64,000 bases of DNA from an uncultured Saprospiraceae bacterium (GTDB lineage Bacteria; Bacteroidota; Bacteroidia; Chitinophagales; Saprospiraceae), in assembly GCA_938015435.1 (NCBI GenBank), contig CALLPN010000003.1:248001-312000 (forward strand), in the 5' to 3' direction. Below are positions 29,343 through 38,618 of the stretch, piece by piece. The notes below the pieces were generated by a model. The model did not search any database and had not been told where the DNA came from. It worked only from the letters and a program-made list of their open reading frames with translations. Position numbers and translations under genes: made by a program. The stretch's first letter is position 1. Each line of letters starts with the position of its first letter.

Positions 29343-30413
29343 ATGACAAAGCCTAAAATAGGGATTACAATAGGGGATATCAACGGTATAGGACCAGAGG
29401 TAATCATCAAAGCACTGAGTAATAAGCAGATACTCAATCAATGTACTCCTATCATATACGGGTCATCTAAAGTGATTGCATATTATAAAAAGGCATTGGA
29501 CGCCAAGGACTTCAACTTTTCTATTGGTACTTCAGCTGAAAAAGCAGCAAATAACAAGATTACGGTAATCAATTGCTGGGAAGAAGAAGCAGATATTAAG
29601 CAAGGGGTAGCGACTCAGAATGGTGGCAAATACGCTTATATCGCTATGGATAAGGCGACTCAAGATTGTATAGCAGGCCACATCGATGCAGTAGTAACAG
29701 CTCCTATCAATAAGCAAGCTATGAAAATGGCCAATTTTCCACATGTAGGACATACAGAATACCTTACAGAAGCGACAAAATCTGAAGGAAGCCTTATGAT
29801 GATGGTAAGCGATTCTCTAAGAGTTGCACTAGTAACTAATCACTTACCAGTAAGTGAAGTTAGCGCGAATATCAGCAAGAAAGGTATCTTAAGAAAATTG
29901 AAAACGCTTAATAAGACGCTGATCGAAGATTTTGGTCTAGAAAGACCAATAATTGCAGTACTAGGCCTTAATCCTCACGCTGGAGATGAAGGCGTAATCG
30001 GAAAAGAAGATAATGATGTCATTAAGCCTGCAATTGCAGAAGCTAAAAGACAGGGCATCCTAGCTACTGGTCCGTTTCCAGCAGATGGGTTTTTCGGATC
30101 TTCAAAATATAAAAAAGTTGATGCAATATTATCAATGTATCATGATCAAGGTCTAGTGGCTTTCAAGGCGCTCAGCTTTGGATCAGGAGTTAATTATACT
30201 GGAGGACTTCCTATTATACGTACGTCTCCAGATCATGGTACGGCTTATGACATAGTAGGAAAGAATGAAGCTAGTCCTGGATCTATTAGGTCTGCTTTAT
30301 ACTTGGCTATAGACTCAGTAGTGCTACGTAAGCAATATGCAGAAGATAGAGTTAATCCAGTGAAGAAATTTGAAATCAAGGATAAACGTAGAGGAAGGAG
30401 AGATTCTAAGTAA
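29343..30413 (+). CDS. pdxA: 4-hydroxythreonine-4-phosphate dehydrogenase
   Basis: From ATG 29343 the enzyme has 356 residues; the open frame begins with a TTG at 29301, whose 14 extra residues (MDNRDKENLKQNEY) are not conserved. Family hallmarks are KPKIGITIGDINGIGPEVI at the start, TAPINKQAM, the metal-binding His segment HVGHTEYLTE, GLNPHAGDEG, and MYHDQGLVAFKAL, which carry the three conserved metal histidines. PdxA oxidises 4-phosphohydroxy-threonine in the DXP-dependent pyridoxal phosphate pathway. A hairpin with a T tract lies between it and the helicase gene. pdxJ is not in the window. Confidence 0.95.
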   Translation: MTKPKIGITIGDINGIGPEVIIKALSNKQILNQCTPIIYGSSKVIAYYKKALDAKDFNFSIGTSAEKAANNKITVINCWEEEADIKQGVATQNGGKYAYIAMDKATQDCIAGHIDAVVTAPINKQAMKMANFPHVGHTEYLTEATKSEGSLMMMVSDSLRVALVTNHLPVSEVSANISKKGILRKLKTLNKTLIEDFGLERPIIAVLGLNPHAGDEGVIGKEDNDVIKPAIAEAKRQGILATGPFPADGFFGSSKYKKVDAILSMYHDQGLVAFKALSFGSGVNYTGGLPIIRTSPDHGTAYDIVGKNEASPGSIRSALYLAIDSVVLRKQYAEDRVNPVKKFEIKDKRRGRRDSK

Positions 30414-30509
30414 GATCCTGTTGAGGCAAATAATTTTTGTCCCTTTGTAAAATAAAATATTCTAAACCTAGGACAATTGTTGCGAAAGACAACTTGGGTA
30501 AAGTAACAA

Positions 30510-30550
30510 AAGATCAGCCAACGCTTCTTAGGCGATGTCTGGTCTTTTTC
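30510..30550 (+). terminator. Probable terminator between pdxA and helicase gene
   Basis: AAGATCAG and CTGGTCTT pair (with one G-U) around a 21-nt inner part that can itself fold, followed by five Ts. It ends 14 bp before the helicase ATG, so it may also act as a leader element for that gene. Confidence 0.5.
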
Positions 30551-30563
30551 AATTCATAACATC

Positions 30564-33500
30564 ATGTCGAACAATACTAAAACCAAATATGATCTTGCTT
30601 TTGAGAAAGCACTAGGAATGCTCAATCAGCAACAACTCAATGCTGTAAAGCAAACCGAAGATCCTATTATGGTAATGGCGGGTCCTGGTACAGGTAAGAC
30701 TCAGTTACTCGGTGTGAGGGTAGGTTATATCCTTCAGAATACAGATGCTAAAGCACATAATATATTGTGTCTTACATTTACTAATGCTGGAGCAGTAGCG
30801 ATGCGTAGTAGACTGTTATCATTCATTGGTCCTGAGGCATATAATGCGCATATCTACACGTACCATGCTTTTTGTCATAGTGTGATACAAGATAATATTG
30901 AATACTTCGGAGGGTATCGAGAACTACAACTGGTATCTGATATCGAACAGATAGAAATACTAAATCAGATTATAGACGAGCTCCCTAAAACTAGTCTGCT
31001 CAAGAGATTTAAAGGAGATTTATATTATGATCGCAGCAATCTACTTAGGTTATTCTCTACGATGAAACAAGAGAATTGGAAATCTGAAATGGTGGATAAA
31101 ACTATAGCAGATTATGAATTGGAAATGAGCGAAGATGAGTCCATGATCTACAAGAATAGTAGAAAAGGAAAGTATGAGAAAGGCGATTTTAAGCAAGCGG
31201 CTTTTGATAAGTTTATGGCGAAGTATCGTAAGACTAAAGAGGCGGTTATGCTACTTGGGAAATACGATCAACTATTGTATGAAAGACAGAGGTATGATCA
31301 GCAGGATACGATTCTATTTGTAATAGACGCTTTCGAACAAAATGAAAACCTCAAGCTGGATTATCAAGAGAGATACCAATACATCTTGGTAGATGAATAT
31401 CAAGATACAAATGGATCACAAAACGATTTGGTCTTTTTATTATCAGACTATTGGGAAAAGCCAAACCTATTTGTAGTAGGTGATGATGATCAAGCGATCT
31501 ATAGATTCCAAGGTGCTAACATGAGCAGTTTGACAGATTTTATTTCGAAGTTTGATCCAGATAGATATGTTCTTAAAAATAACTATCGATCTTATCAAGG
31601 AATATTAGATAGTGCATACAAATTGATCAGGCACAATACTGACAGAATTGGTAATCTACAAAAAGTAGAAAACGAAGAAGATGATCAATATAAACTTGTA
31701 GAAAGCAGAACAGATAAAAAGGGCTATGGCTCTAATCCGATTGTGCATAAGTATCAAAACAAGACACTCGAACAGGCCGGACTAGTAAGTAAAATAACAG
31801 AATTACATTCGCAAGGTGTAGCGTATAAAGATATGGCCGTGATTTATCGTGGACACAAATCAGCGATAGACTTGGTAAAATACTTTACGCTCAAAGATAT
31901 ACCGTTACAAATCAAACGAAAAGTAAACGTATTGGATCTTCCTGAGATCAAAAAAATTCATAATGTCATGCTTTACCTTGCTGGTGAATACAGCAAGCAA
32001 GATTCAAGAGAAGATTTAATATTTGAAATATTACACTATAACTATTTTAAGATAGCGCCAAGAGATATCGGATATATAGCTGCACATTGTTCTAACTACA
32101 CTGATGTATTAGAAGATGATCGTAAGTGGAGAAAAGTAATTGGTGATGAAGAGCAATTGCAGAAGCTAGTTCAAGATCCAGAAAGCATTTTAGCGTTCTC
32201 AGTAATGCTAGAAGAATGGATCGGAAGCATACCTAATATGACGCTTCAGAGGTTGTTTGAAAAAGTAATCACACAATCAGGTTTACTGAATGATATCTTG
32301 ATGGATGAGGATAAGACTTTCCGCCTGCAAGTACTAAATAAGTATTTTGATCTCATCAAAAATGAATCAGCGAAAAATCCTGATTATACATTAGATACTT
32401 TGATTAGTAATATTGCGATCATGCGTGATAGTAGTATCAGCTTACCATTGGAGAAGGTAATACAAAACGAAGATGGAATTAACTTCATGACTGCCCACGG
32501 TAGTAAAGGATTAGAGTTTGAGTATGTATTTATTATTGATGTCACTAAGAAAAACTGGGAACAGAAAAACTCTGGTCGTGGATTTAAATTTCCACCAGAC
32601 CTTGTGCCTATTAGTGAGACGTCAGATGTACAAGATGATCGTCGATTATTTTATGTGGCATTGACCCGTGCTAAGAACTTTGCTTATATATCTTATCCTC
32701 TTTTGGATGATGATGGAAAAGATCTAGAGACGGCAAGATTTATATCTGAACTAGGTGAACACATCTCTCCAGTGGAGGGTGTAGTAAGTGATGAACAGAC
32801 ATTAGATTACGTAGCAGGTCTGATGACTTACACTGAAGGTACACCTGTGCTAATAGATCGTGACCTTGTGGCACGATTGCTCAAGACATTCGCAATGAGT
32901 GCTACAGCGCTCAATAAATTTATTAGATGTAGATTATCATTCTATTTTGAAAATCTTCTTCGTGTGCCTATGGCAAGATCGGCAACTATGGGGTACGGTA
33001 GTGCGATCCATTATGCATTAGAAATGTACTTCAAAGCAATGGAAGCAGATCCAGAAAGAAAGTCGCCTGATCCAGAAACTTTGACGACACACTTTATTCT
33101 CGGAATGAAAATATATAGATCTCACTTTACTCAGATAGAGTTTGATAATTTTAATATATTAGGAGAGAAGATACTCAAGGAATATTACGACGAGTATAAT
33201 CACCAATGGAATACAGCCAAGCAAACTATCTCAGAAAAAAACATTAAACATACGTCTATAGGTGAGATACCAATCAAAGGTAAAATCGATAAAGTAGAAA
33301 TATTCGATGATCATGTAAAGGTTATCGATTATAAAACAGGAACATATAAGAAAGATAAGCTTGCTGGTGTAAGTGATGAAGATCAAGGAGGTGATTATTG
33401 GAGACAACTAGTGTTCTATAAACTACTCGTAGATAATGATCCTACACTCGATTGGAAGATGAAGTCAGGTACGATGGATTTTGTAGAGAAAGCAAAAGCT

Positions 33501-33707
33501 AAAAAATCTTATGATAGGATAGAAATGCCAATCTCTACAGAAGATGAAGAAGCGGTTACTAAGCAACTACAAGATTCTTGGGAAGCAATTCACAATTATG
33601 AATTTGAGCAATTCTGTGACAATGAAGATTGTAGATGGTGTAATTTTGTCAGAGACACAAGTACGATCCAACCAGTAGAGCTAGACGAAACATATAATGA
33701 AGTGTAA
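30564..33707 (+). CDS. UvrD/PcrA-type helicase fused to a PD-(D/E)XK nuclease with Fe-S cysteines
   Basis: The 1047-residue protein is a superfamily 1 helicase with a Q motif (LNQQQLNAV), Walker A AGPGTGKT (39-46), motif II VDEYQDTN (Asp277-Glu278), GDDDQAIYRFQG, NYRS, and motif VI FYVALTRAKN. From about 780 a RecB-like nuclease follows: His816, Asp909, Asp922 and Lys924 (VIDYKTG) fit the PD-(D/E)XK active site. Cys789 and the C-x4-C-x2-C set Cys1018, Cys1023, Cys1026 bracket it like the iron-sulfur staple of AddB and AdnA-type nucleases. The likely role is DNA end resection or repair. No RecBCD or AddAB partner gene lies beside it. Confidence 0.88.
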   Translation: MSNNTKTKYDLAFEKALGMLNQQQLNAVKQTEDPIMVMAGPGTGKTQLLGVRVGYILQNTDAKAHNILCLTFTNAGAVAMRSRLLSFIGPEAYNAHIYTYHAFCHSVIQDNIEYFGGYRELQLVSDIEQIEILNQIIDELPKTSLLKRFKGDLYYDRSNLLRLFSTMKQENWKSEMVDKTIADYELEMSEDESMIYKNSRKGKYEKGDFKQAAFDKFMAKYRKTKEAVMLLGKYDQLLYERQRYDQQDTILFVIDAFEQNENLKLDYQERYQYILVDEYQDTNGSQNDLVFLLSDYWEKPNLFVVGDDDQAIYRFQGANMSSLTDFISKFDPDRYVLKNNYRSYQGILDSAYKLIRHNTDRIGNLQKVENEEDDQYKLVESRTDKKGYGSNPIVHKYQNKTLEQAGLVSKITELHSQGVAYKDMAVIYRGHKSAIDLVKYFTLKDIPLQIKRKVNVLDLPEIKKIHNVMLYLAGEYSKQDSREDLIFEILHYNYFKIAPRDIGYIAAHCSNYTDVLEDDRKWRKVIGDEEQLQKLVQDPESILAFSVMLEEWIGSIPNMTLQRLFEKVITQSGLLNDILMDEDKTFRLQVLNKYFDLIKNESAKNPDYTLDTLISNIAIMRDSSISLPLEKVIQNEDGINFMTAHGSKGLEFEYVFIIDVTKKNWEQKNSGRGFKFPPDLVPISETSDVQDDRRLFYVALTRAKNFAYISYPLLDDDGKDLETARFISELGEHISPVEGVVSDEQTLDYVAGLMTYTEGTPVLIDRDLVARLLKTFAMSATALNKFIRCRLSFYFENLLRVPMARSATMGYGSAIHYALEMYFKAMEADPERKSPDPETLTTHFILGMKIYRSHFTQIEFDNFNILGEKILKEYYDEYNHQWNTAKQTISEKNIKHTSIGEIPIKGKIDKVEIFDDHVKVIDYKTGTYKKDKLAGVSDEDQGGDYWRQLVFYKLLVDNDPTLDWKMKSGTMDFVEKAKAKKSYDRIEMPISTEDEEAVTKQLQDSWEAIHNYEFEQFCDNEDCRWCNFVRDTSTIQPVELDETYNEV

Positions 33708-33736
33708 GTTTGTGTTTTTTCAAAAAAAACACAAAC
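33708..33736 (+). terminator. A/T-rich inverted repeat after helicase gene
   Basis: GTTTGTGTTTTTT and its complement AAAAAACACAAAC lie around a short centre directly behind the stop codon. The stem is U-A rich, so it is a weak but plausible terminator of the helicase gene. Confidence 0.45.
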
Positions 33737-33738
33737 AA

Positions 33739-33864
33739 CGAAACGCGCATTTCAGCGTTTCGAATTAGATAGAGAATAAGTCAAACGCGCATTTCAGCGT
33801 TTCGATTTAGTTAATGGTTAACTCTAGTTCTCATTTCAACGTTACGAAATAGTGCTCGTACAAT
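33739..33864. repeat. Three-copy 42-bp tandem repeat with hairpin core
   Basis: Three units start at 33739, 33781 and 33823 with an exact 42-bp period. Units 1 and 2 share a nearly identical 24-bp core in which CGAAACGC and GCGTTTCG form an 8-bp stem around GCATTTCA (unit 2 loses the outer pair). Unit 3 keeps CATTTCAACGTTACGAA in a decayed form. The remaining 18 bp of each unit diverge. It lies between convergent genes; no coding potential is seen. Confidence 0.85.
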
Positions 33865-33983
33865 TGCCTTAATAAATAATAATGGACCTCTTAAAGATTC
33901 GCGTAAAGTGTGTATATGTTTTTAAAGGAGGGTCTCCACTTTGATATCAGCGCAGTCAAAATCAGTTTTATTGAAAAATGGTC

Positions 33984-34889
33984 TTAACTCCCACCCAACA
34001 TCTTTAATATCTTAAATGTATTTTCTAGTCCAAGCACTGAAGTAAGTACTCTATGGTGTACTGGCAAATCAACTAAATTTAACTTAAGACTCGTATTGTG
34101 CATGGCACTCAATGCTTCTTCAGGATATACCTTATAAGCCATTAGATATTTATGGTATAATTGATTGTGAATTGCCTTTTCTCTTTGCTTGGTGAGAATA
34201 TCATTTGATTTGAGATAGTGTGTTAGGAACTTCATCAGTTTTATTCCAGTCAAAGGGAAGTCTGCTCTCTGAGAGATAGAAGCTTTCTGCTCGTATACGA
34301 TAGATTCCGATTGGTTGTAGAAGTAAAATTGTTTTCTTTCGATAATTAATTTTGCCATTAATTCTTTTTCCTGATGCGAAGTATAATTGGTATTCCACCC
34401 TCCGATATCAATCAATGCTGATCTTCGCCAAAGATTAGAACATGTCCATCCAATCTTACCATTAAGAAGTGAAAGCCAAAGGTCATTCATTTCAGAGACT
34501 TCATATTTGATGGTTGTTCCTTTATTGGTTAATTCTGTAATAGGGCTGCATACCACATCTACCGCATCGATAGTGCTAATCGATAGCTGATTATATATTT
34601 TTTTGGGAAGTAGTTCGTCATCAGCATCAAGATATTGAATCCAATCTTTTTCAGCTAATAGCATACCTAAGTTTCGAGCGTTATTTGCGCCTTGTTTTAA
34701 TTCTAAGTGAAGTGAAATTTCATCATACTTAGTAGCGTATGACGAAGCGATAGTATTAGAATCATCGTCAGAGTTATTATCTATTAATAATATCTGTAGT
34801 TGTACACCTTGTTGGGCCAATACCGAATCTATTGCACGCGCGAGTGTGTCTTTAGAATTATAAAACGGTATGATGACCGAGGCCTCCAT
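33984..34889 (-). CDS. Family 2 glycosyltransferase
   Basis: The 301-residue protein has a clear GT-A fold: VIIPFYNSKDTLARAIDSVL at residues 5-24, LLIDNNSDDDS near 35-45, RNLGMLLAEKDWIQYLDADDEL with the DxD at about 91-93, and GGWNTNYTSHQEKELMAKLI, the acceptor-side motif. No membrane helix is seen, so it is cytosolic. Its ATG shares one base with the stop of the FG-GAP lipoprotein gene (TAATG), which implies coupled translation. The sugar and acceptor are unknown. A link to glycosylation of the co-encoded surface protein is possible but only inferred from coupling. Confidence 0.87.
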   Translation of the reverse strand: MEASVIIPFYNSKDTLARAIDSVLAQQGVQLQILLIDNNSDDDSNTIASSYATKYDEISLHLELKQGANNARNLGMLLAEKDWIQYLDADDELLPKKIYNQLSISTIDAVDVVCSPITELTNKGTTIKYEVSEMNDLWLSLLNGKIGWTCSNLWRRSALIDIGGWNTNYTSHQEKELMAKLIIERKQFYFYNQSESIVYEQKASISQRADFPLTGIKLMKFLTHYLKSNDILTKQREKAIHNQLYHKYLMAYKVYPEEALSAMHNTSLKLNLVDLPVHHRVLTSVLGLENTFKILKMLGGS

Positions 34890-37800
34890 TAGTTTTTTCC
34901 AAAGACCTGTGCAGGACCGTTATTGTTAGCTACAATTATTACTTTTCGCTTATTGGATCCAACTTCTATGAGCAATGCATCTCTGGCATCTAGCGAAGCA
35001 TATATTCCAGATTCTTTTACTGATAAAGGATCGAAATTACCCTTTCCGTCATTGAGTAATATTAGTCCAGTACCGGCATCACTTCTTGTAGTTTCCACTT
35101 CTCGATTGTGATAGTTACCTGCGACAAAAAGATCTATATCTCCATCATTATCATAGTCATTAGGTACGATAGTGAAGATTGGCGCTATTTGTGCCTTGTT
35201 TGGTAGTTTGTGTATTTTAAGTTTTCCAGCACCTTGGTTTTCGATCCAAACGCTTTCAAACATCTGTACTTCTTTGAGTGCAGCTCCTTCCATTTTGTCA
35301 TCAAGAATATCTTCTATAGATGCCGTAGCGAAAGCTTCGTAATCTTCAAATTTCTCTTTAATAAAAGGCATCTGCTGTGATGAACATTGACGACCTCTAA
35401 CAGGATATAAAGTACCATCTTGGTCATAGTAACCTAGATAAACATCATGAGTACCATTGCCGTCAAAATCTTTAGTGAATAATTTGAAAGGTTCTTCTTC
35501 TGACGCTTTAAATTTAAGATTCAATCCTAAGTTACCTGCGATGTAATCATCATCACCATCACCATCTATATCGGCTACAGTTATTTCATTCCACCAGCCA
35601 CTTGAGTTGGTCCAAGATTCGCCACCTTCGTATTTTGAAAGTTTTCCGCCATCATTATTATATATGGTGAGAGGCATCCATTCACCGACTAACAAAAGAT
35701 CGAGATCATTATCTTGGTCGTAGTCTGTCCAGACAGCATCAGTAACCATTCCTAGATCAGCGAATATTTTACTAGCTTCTTTATCTACAGATAATTTTCC
35801 ACCTTCATTTATATATATAGTACTGCTCACATCATAACCGTAGAAGCCAGGAACTTGTCTTCCTCCTGTGAAAACATCTATATCTCCATCGTTATCAAAA
35901 TCTGCTGCTGCTACTGCAGATCCACTTATAGATAATGATTGGAATGATTTGTCTTTTTTGAAAACTCCTTTGCCATCATTTAGGTAAAGTCGATCTTTAT
36001 AGTTTTTATTTCCATCTTCATATTCGTTTCCGCCACTTACTACATATAGATCTTGATCACCATCTCCATCCACGTCAAAAAATGTCGCTCCTAGATCTTC
36101 ACTCTTTGCATCTAATTTGAATTCAGAATCATCTAATGGTTTAGTGAAATTTCCATTAGAGTTCATAGGAAACAATGCGCCAGAGTTGTTAGCACTTGCT
36201 CCAAAGAAAACATCAACGGTTCCATTACCATCTACATCCGCCGATGCCATAACTGGACCAAGTGTAGACATTTTATGTGGAATCAATATTTCTCTTTCGT
36301 AATCATCAAAATCATTTTCATTATGTGATACTGGAAAGAATTTAGTGCTAGTAAGATCACTAAATAAACCAAGTGAATTTTCATTGCTTTCAACAGTAGT
36401 TGTTTGTGTGTAATCTATATTGACGGTTTGATTCGCGTCTACATCAGATTGTACGTATTGCTTTCCATCAGGAAAAGTAACCGTAAGTTTATTTACTTTT
36501 CCCTCTACTCCTAATCCGAATAATGCGACTGGCTCACTGGCAGATAAAAAACCTCTAGTACGTGTGATTTCTATCAGTTGTGTTTCTCCATTATTGTAAT
36601 CTATTTCTATACGAGCACCATCACATGGCACACCATTTTTATTGGCATAAACTTTAAGATAATTATTTATTTTTTGGTCCTGCGCAACATTCTTATAGAT
36701 TTGACTTTTGTCATTCATATGATTCATAACAAGATCCAAATCACCATCATTATCAAGATCTGCATATGCACCACCTTGTGTCCATCCAGCAAAATCTAAG
36801 TTCCATTTACTAGCGACATTTTTGAAAGTTAAATCACCATTGTTTTTAAACGCAGCATTTTCTAATCTGTGTGACGGTGCAGCAATTGCTAATTCATAAA
36901 CACTTTGATTTATTTCGGCATCACTATACGTACCTGCGCTTTTATTGTGTGTTGCTACTAGATCTTCAATGTCGTGTATGTAATCTTTATTTCTTACATC
37001 TCTGAACAGGCCATTAGTAACGACTAAATCTTTGCTACCATCTAGATCCAAATCTGCAAATAAAGCGGTCCAACTCCAATCAGTATTCGATACTCCAGCC
37101 ATCTGTGCTATTTCAGAAAATGATCCGTTACCATTATTAAGTTGTAGAGCATTGAACATATACTGGTGATGGTAACCAGCATTAACAAGTTTCCAAAACT
37201 TGGCAGGATTCATTCCGCTCATATTGGTTTTACTTCTGTAATTATCAGAAGCTACCATATCAGATGAAAACATATCTATATCTCCATCATTGTTAAAATC
37301 TGCAAGATCGACACCCATACTAAAGTTACTCATGTGCTTGAGTGAAACATGAGCAGCATTCGAAAATGTTCCATCTCCTCTATTAACATAGAAGAAATCT
37401 GGCTCTTCATAATCGTTGGCTACATAGATGTCTACAAGACCATCACCATTGAGATCTGAAGCAGTAGTACTAAGCGCCGCTGCAAAATTTTTGACACCGG
37501 CAGATTCAGTTACTTTTGTAAATTTTTGATTGCCTTCATTTCTATAGAGATTATCAGTGAAAGTATAATCTACTTCTACACTTTGCTTTTTAAGATATCT
37601 TGCAGCTGGCATTTGATTACCTACATATAGATCGAGGTCACCATCTTTATCCATATCAAAGAAAGTAGCTGAGGTCGAATACCCCATATCTGCTACTCCA
37701 TATTCTTCCGCTTTGTCCACGAAAGTCATGTCTCCATTGTTAATGTAGAGAACATTTTTTCTATTGTTTTTATTTGGTAACAAATACTTACAAACATAGA

Positions 37801-38209
37801 TGTCTAAGAAACCGTCACCGTTTACATCTCCAATACTCACACTTGAAGACCAAAGGTTGTTTTCTGTGATTCCAGCAGTATTACTTATATCTTCAAATTG
37901 CATATCGCCCTTATTCAAGTACATTGCATCAGTTACTTGATTTCCTGTAAAATAAATGTCAACAAGTCCATCATTATTAAAATCGGCTAAGGCTACTCCT
38001 CCGCCATTAAATATTACATCATATTGGATATAATTAAAGTCAGGACTTTCTGTAATAATATTAGAAAATTCAATACCTGTAGCACTAGATGGTACTACTT
38101 CAAATAATTCGATTTCTGAGGTATCTACGTGTTGAGTATTTACAGAAGTATCGTTAGAACACGATATAGCGAAAACAGCTACTAGAGCTATGAAAATATG
38201 TTTCATCAT
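34889..38209 (-). CDS. FG-GAP/VCBS repeat lipoprotein with ASPIC/UnbV domain (CRTAC1-like)
   Basis: The 1106-residue protein begins with a lipoprotein signal (MMKHIFIALVAVFAISC, Cys17). It contains about a dozen repeats of the type DxNxDGxxDIYF (for example DFNNDGLVDIYFTG, DVNGDGFLDIYV, DMDKDGDLDLYV), calcium-binding FG-GAP/VCBS units that fold into seven-bladed propellers. A middle segment at about 530-600 (GARIEIDYNNGETQLIEITRTRG ... GKVNKLTVTFPDGK) is an ASPIC/UnbV domain. A second propeller follows. Such proteins are surface or periplasmic, often near SusCD systems, with unknown ligand. No SusC or SusD gene is near. Confidence 0.88.
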   Translation of the reverse strand: MMKHIFIALVAVFAISCSNDTSVNTQHVDTSEIELFEVVPSSATGIEFSNIITESPDFNYIQYDVIFNGGGVALADFNNDGLVDIYFTGNQVTDAMYLNKGDMQFEDISNTAGITENNLWSSSVSIGDVNGDGFLDIYVCKYLLPNKNNRKNVLYINNGDMTFVDKAEEYGVADMGYSTSATFFDMDKDGDLDLYVGNQMPAARYLKKQSVEVDYTFTDNLYRNEGNQKFTKVTESAGVKNFAAALSTTASDLNGDGLVDIYVANDYEEPDFFYVNRGDGTFSNAAHVSLKHMSNFSMGVDLADFNNDGDIDMFSSDMVASDNYRSKTNMSGMNPAKFWKLVNAGYHHQYMFNALQLNNGNGSFSEIAQMAGVSNTDWSWTALFADLDLDGSKDLVVTNGLFRDVRNKDYIHDIEDLVATHNKSAGTYSDAEINQSVYELAIAAPSHRLENAAFKNNGDLTFKNVASKWNLDFAGWTQGGAYADLDNDGDLDLVMNHMNDKSQIYKNVAQDQKINNYLKVYANKNGVPCDGARIEIDYNNGETQLIEITRTRGFLSASEPVALFGLGVEGKVNKLTVTFPDGKQYVQSDVDANQTVNIDYTQTTTVESNENSLGLFSDLTSTKFFPVSHNENDFDDYEREILIPHKMSTLGPVMASADVDGNGTVDVFFGASANNSGALFPMNSNGNFTKPLDDSEFKLDAKSEDLGATFFDVDGDGDQDLYVVSGGNEYEDGNKNYKDRLYLNDGKGVFKKDKSFQSLSISGSAVAAADFDNDGDIDVFTGGRQVPGFYGYDVSSTIYINEGGKLSVDKEASKIFADLGMVTDAVWTDYDQDNDLDLLLVGEWMPLTIYNNDGGKLSKYEGGESWTNSSGWWNEITVADIDGDGDDDYIAGNLGLNLKFKASEEEPFKLFTKDFDGNGTHDVYLGYYDQDGTLYPVRGRQCSSQQMPFIKEKFEDYEAFATASIEDILDDKMEGAALKEVQMFESVWIENQGAGKLKIHKLPNKAQIAPIFTIVPNDYDNDGDIDLFVAGNYHNREVETTRSDAGTGLILLNDGKGNFDPLSVKESGIYASLDARDALLIEVGSNKRKVIIVANNNGPAQVFGKN

Positions 38210-38338
38210 AAGGTAAGTCTATTATAGCTCGCAAATATCGTAAATTATTAAGTTTTAAAAGATTGATATTAGTTATCTGCTTGTATTTATTGACAATACC
38301 GTGTACCATTGATTCATTATTACATTTATCTTTACATT

Positions 38339-38608
38339 ATGTCCATATTGAAGTCGATATTCATATTTCCGATTCGGGTTTACCAAAAGATTATATCACC
38401 AATCTTGGGGCCTACTTGCAGATATCAACCAACCTGCTCACACTATATGGTACAGAGTATACATGAATGGGGAATATTCAAAGGTATGGGGATGGGACTA
38501 AAACGAATATCACGATGTCACCCTTGGGGATCGACAGGATATGATCCAGTGCCGAATAATCCTAAAAAGAAAAGTACTGTAAATCTCAGTAAAGATCAGA
38601 GTAAATAA
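38339..38608 (+). CDS. yidD: Membrane protein insertion efficiency factor YidD
   Basis: From ATG 38339 the protein has 89 residues; the longer frame starts at a TTG 30 bp earlier. It shows the whole family pattern: amphipathic N-terminus IFPIRVYQKIISPILG, then PTCRYQPTCSHYMVQSI, and KRISRCHPWGSTGYDPVP with the three conserved cysteines. YidD sits at the inner face of the cytoplasmic membrane and assists YidC/Sec insertion. The usual rnpA, rpmH and yidC neighbours are absent; here it precedes hemB by 10 bp. The lysine-rich tail is normal. Confidence 0.93.
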   Translation: MSILKSIFIFPIRVYQKIISPILGPTCRYQPTCSHYMVQSIHEWGIFKGMGMGLKRISRCHPWGSTGYDPVPNNPKKKSTVNLSKDQSK

Positions 38609-38618
38609 GAACTAAGAC

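Noticed and set aside
33739-33864. Possible CRISPR array
   Set aside because: Only three units, about 24-bp core with 18-bp flanks, third unit decayed, flanks not spacer-like in length and no cas gene in the window.
38263-38466. 67-codon plus-strand frame overlapping yidD
   Set aside because: It runs out of frame across yidD, whose conserved cysteine motifs clearly define the coding frame.
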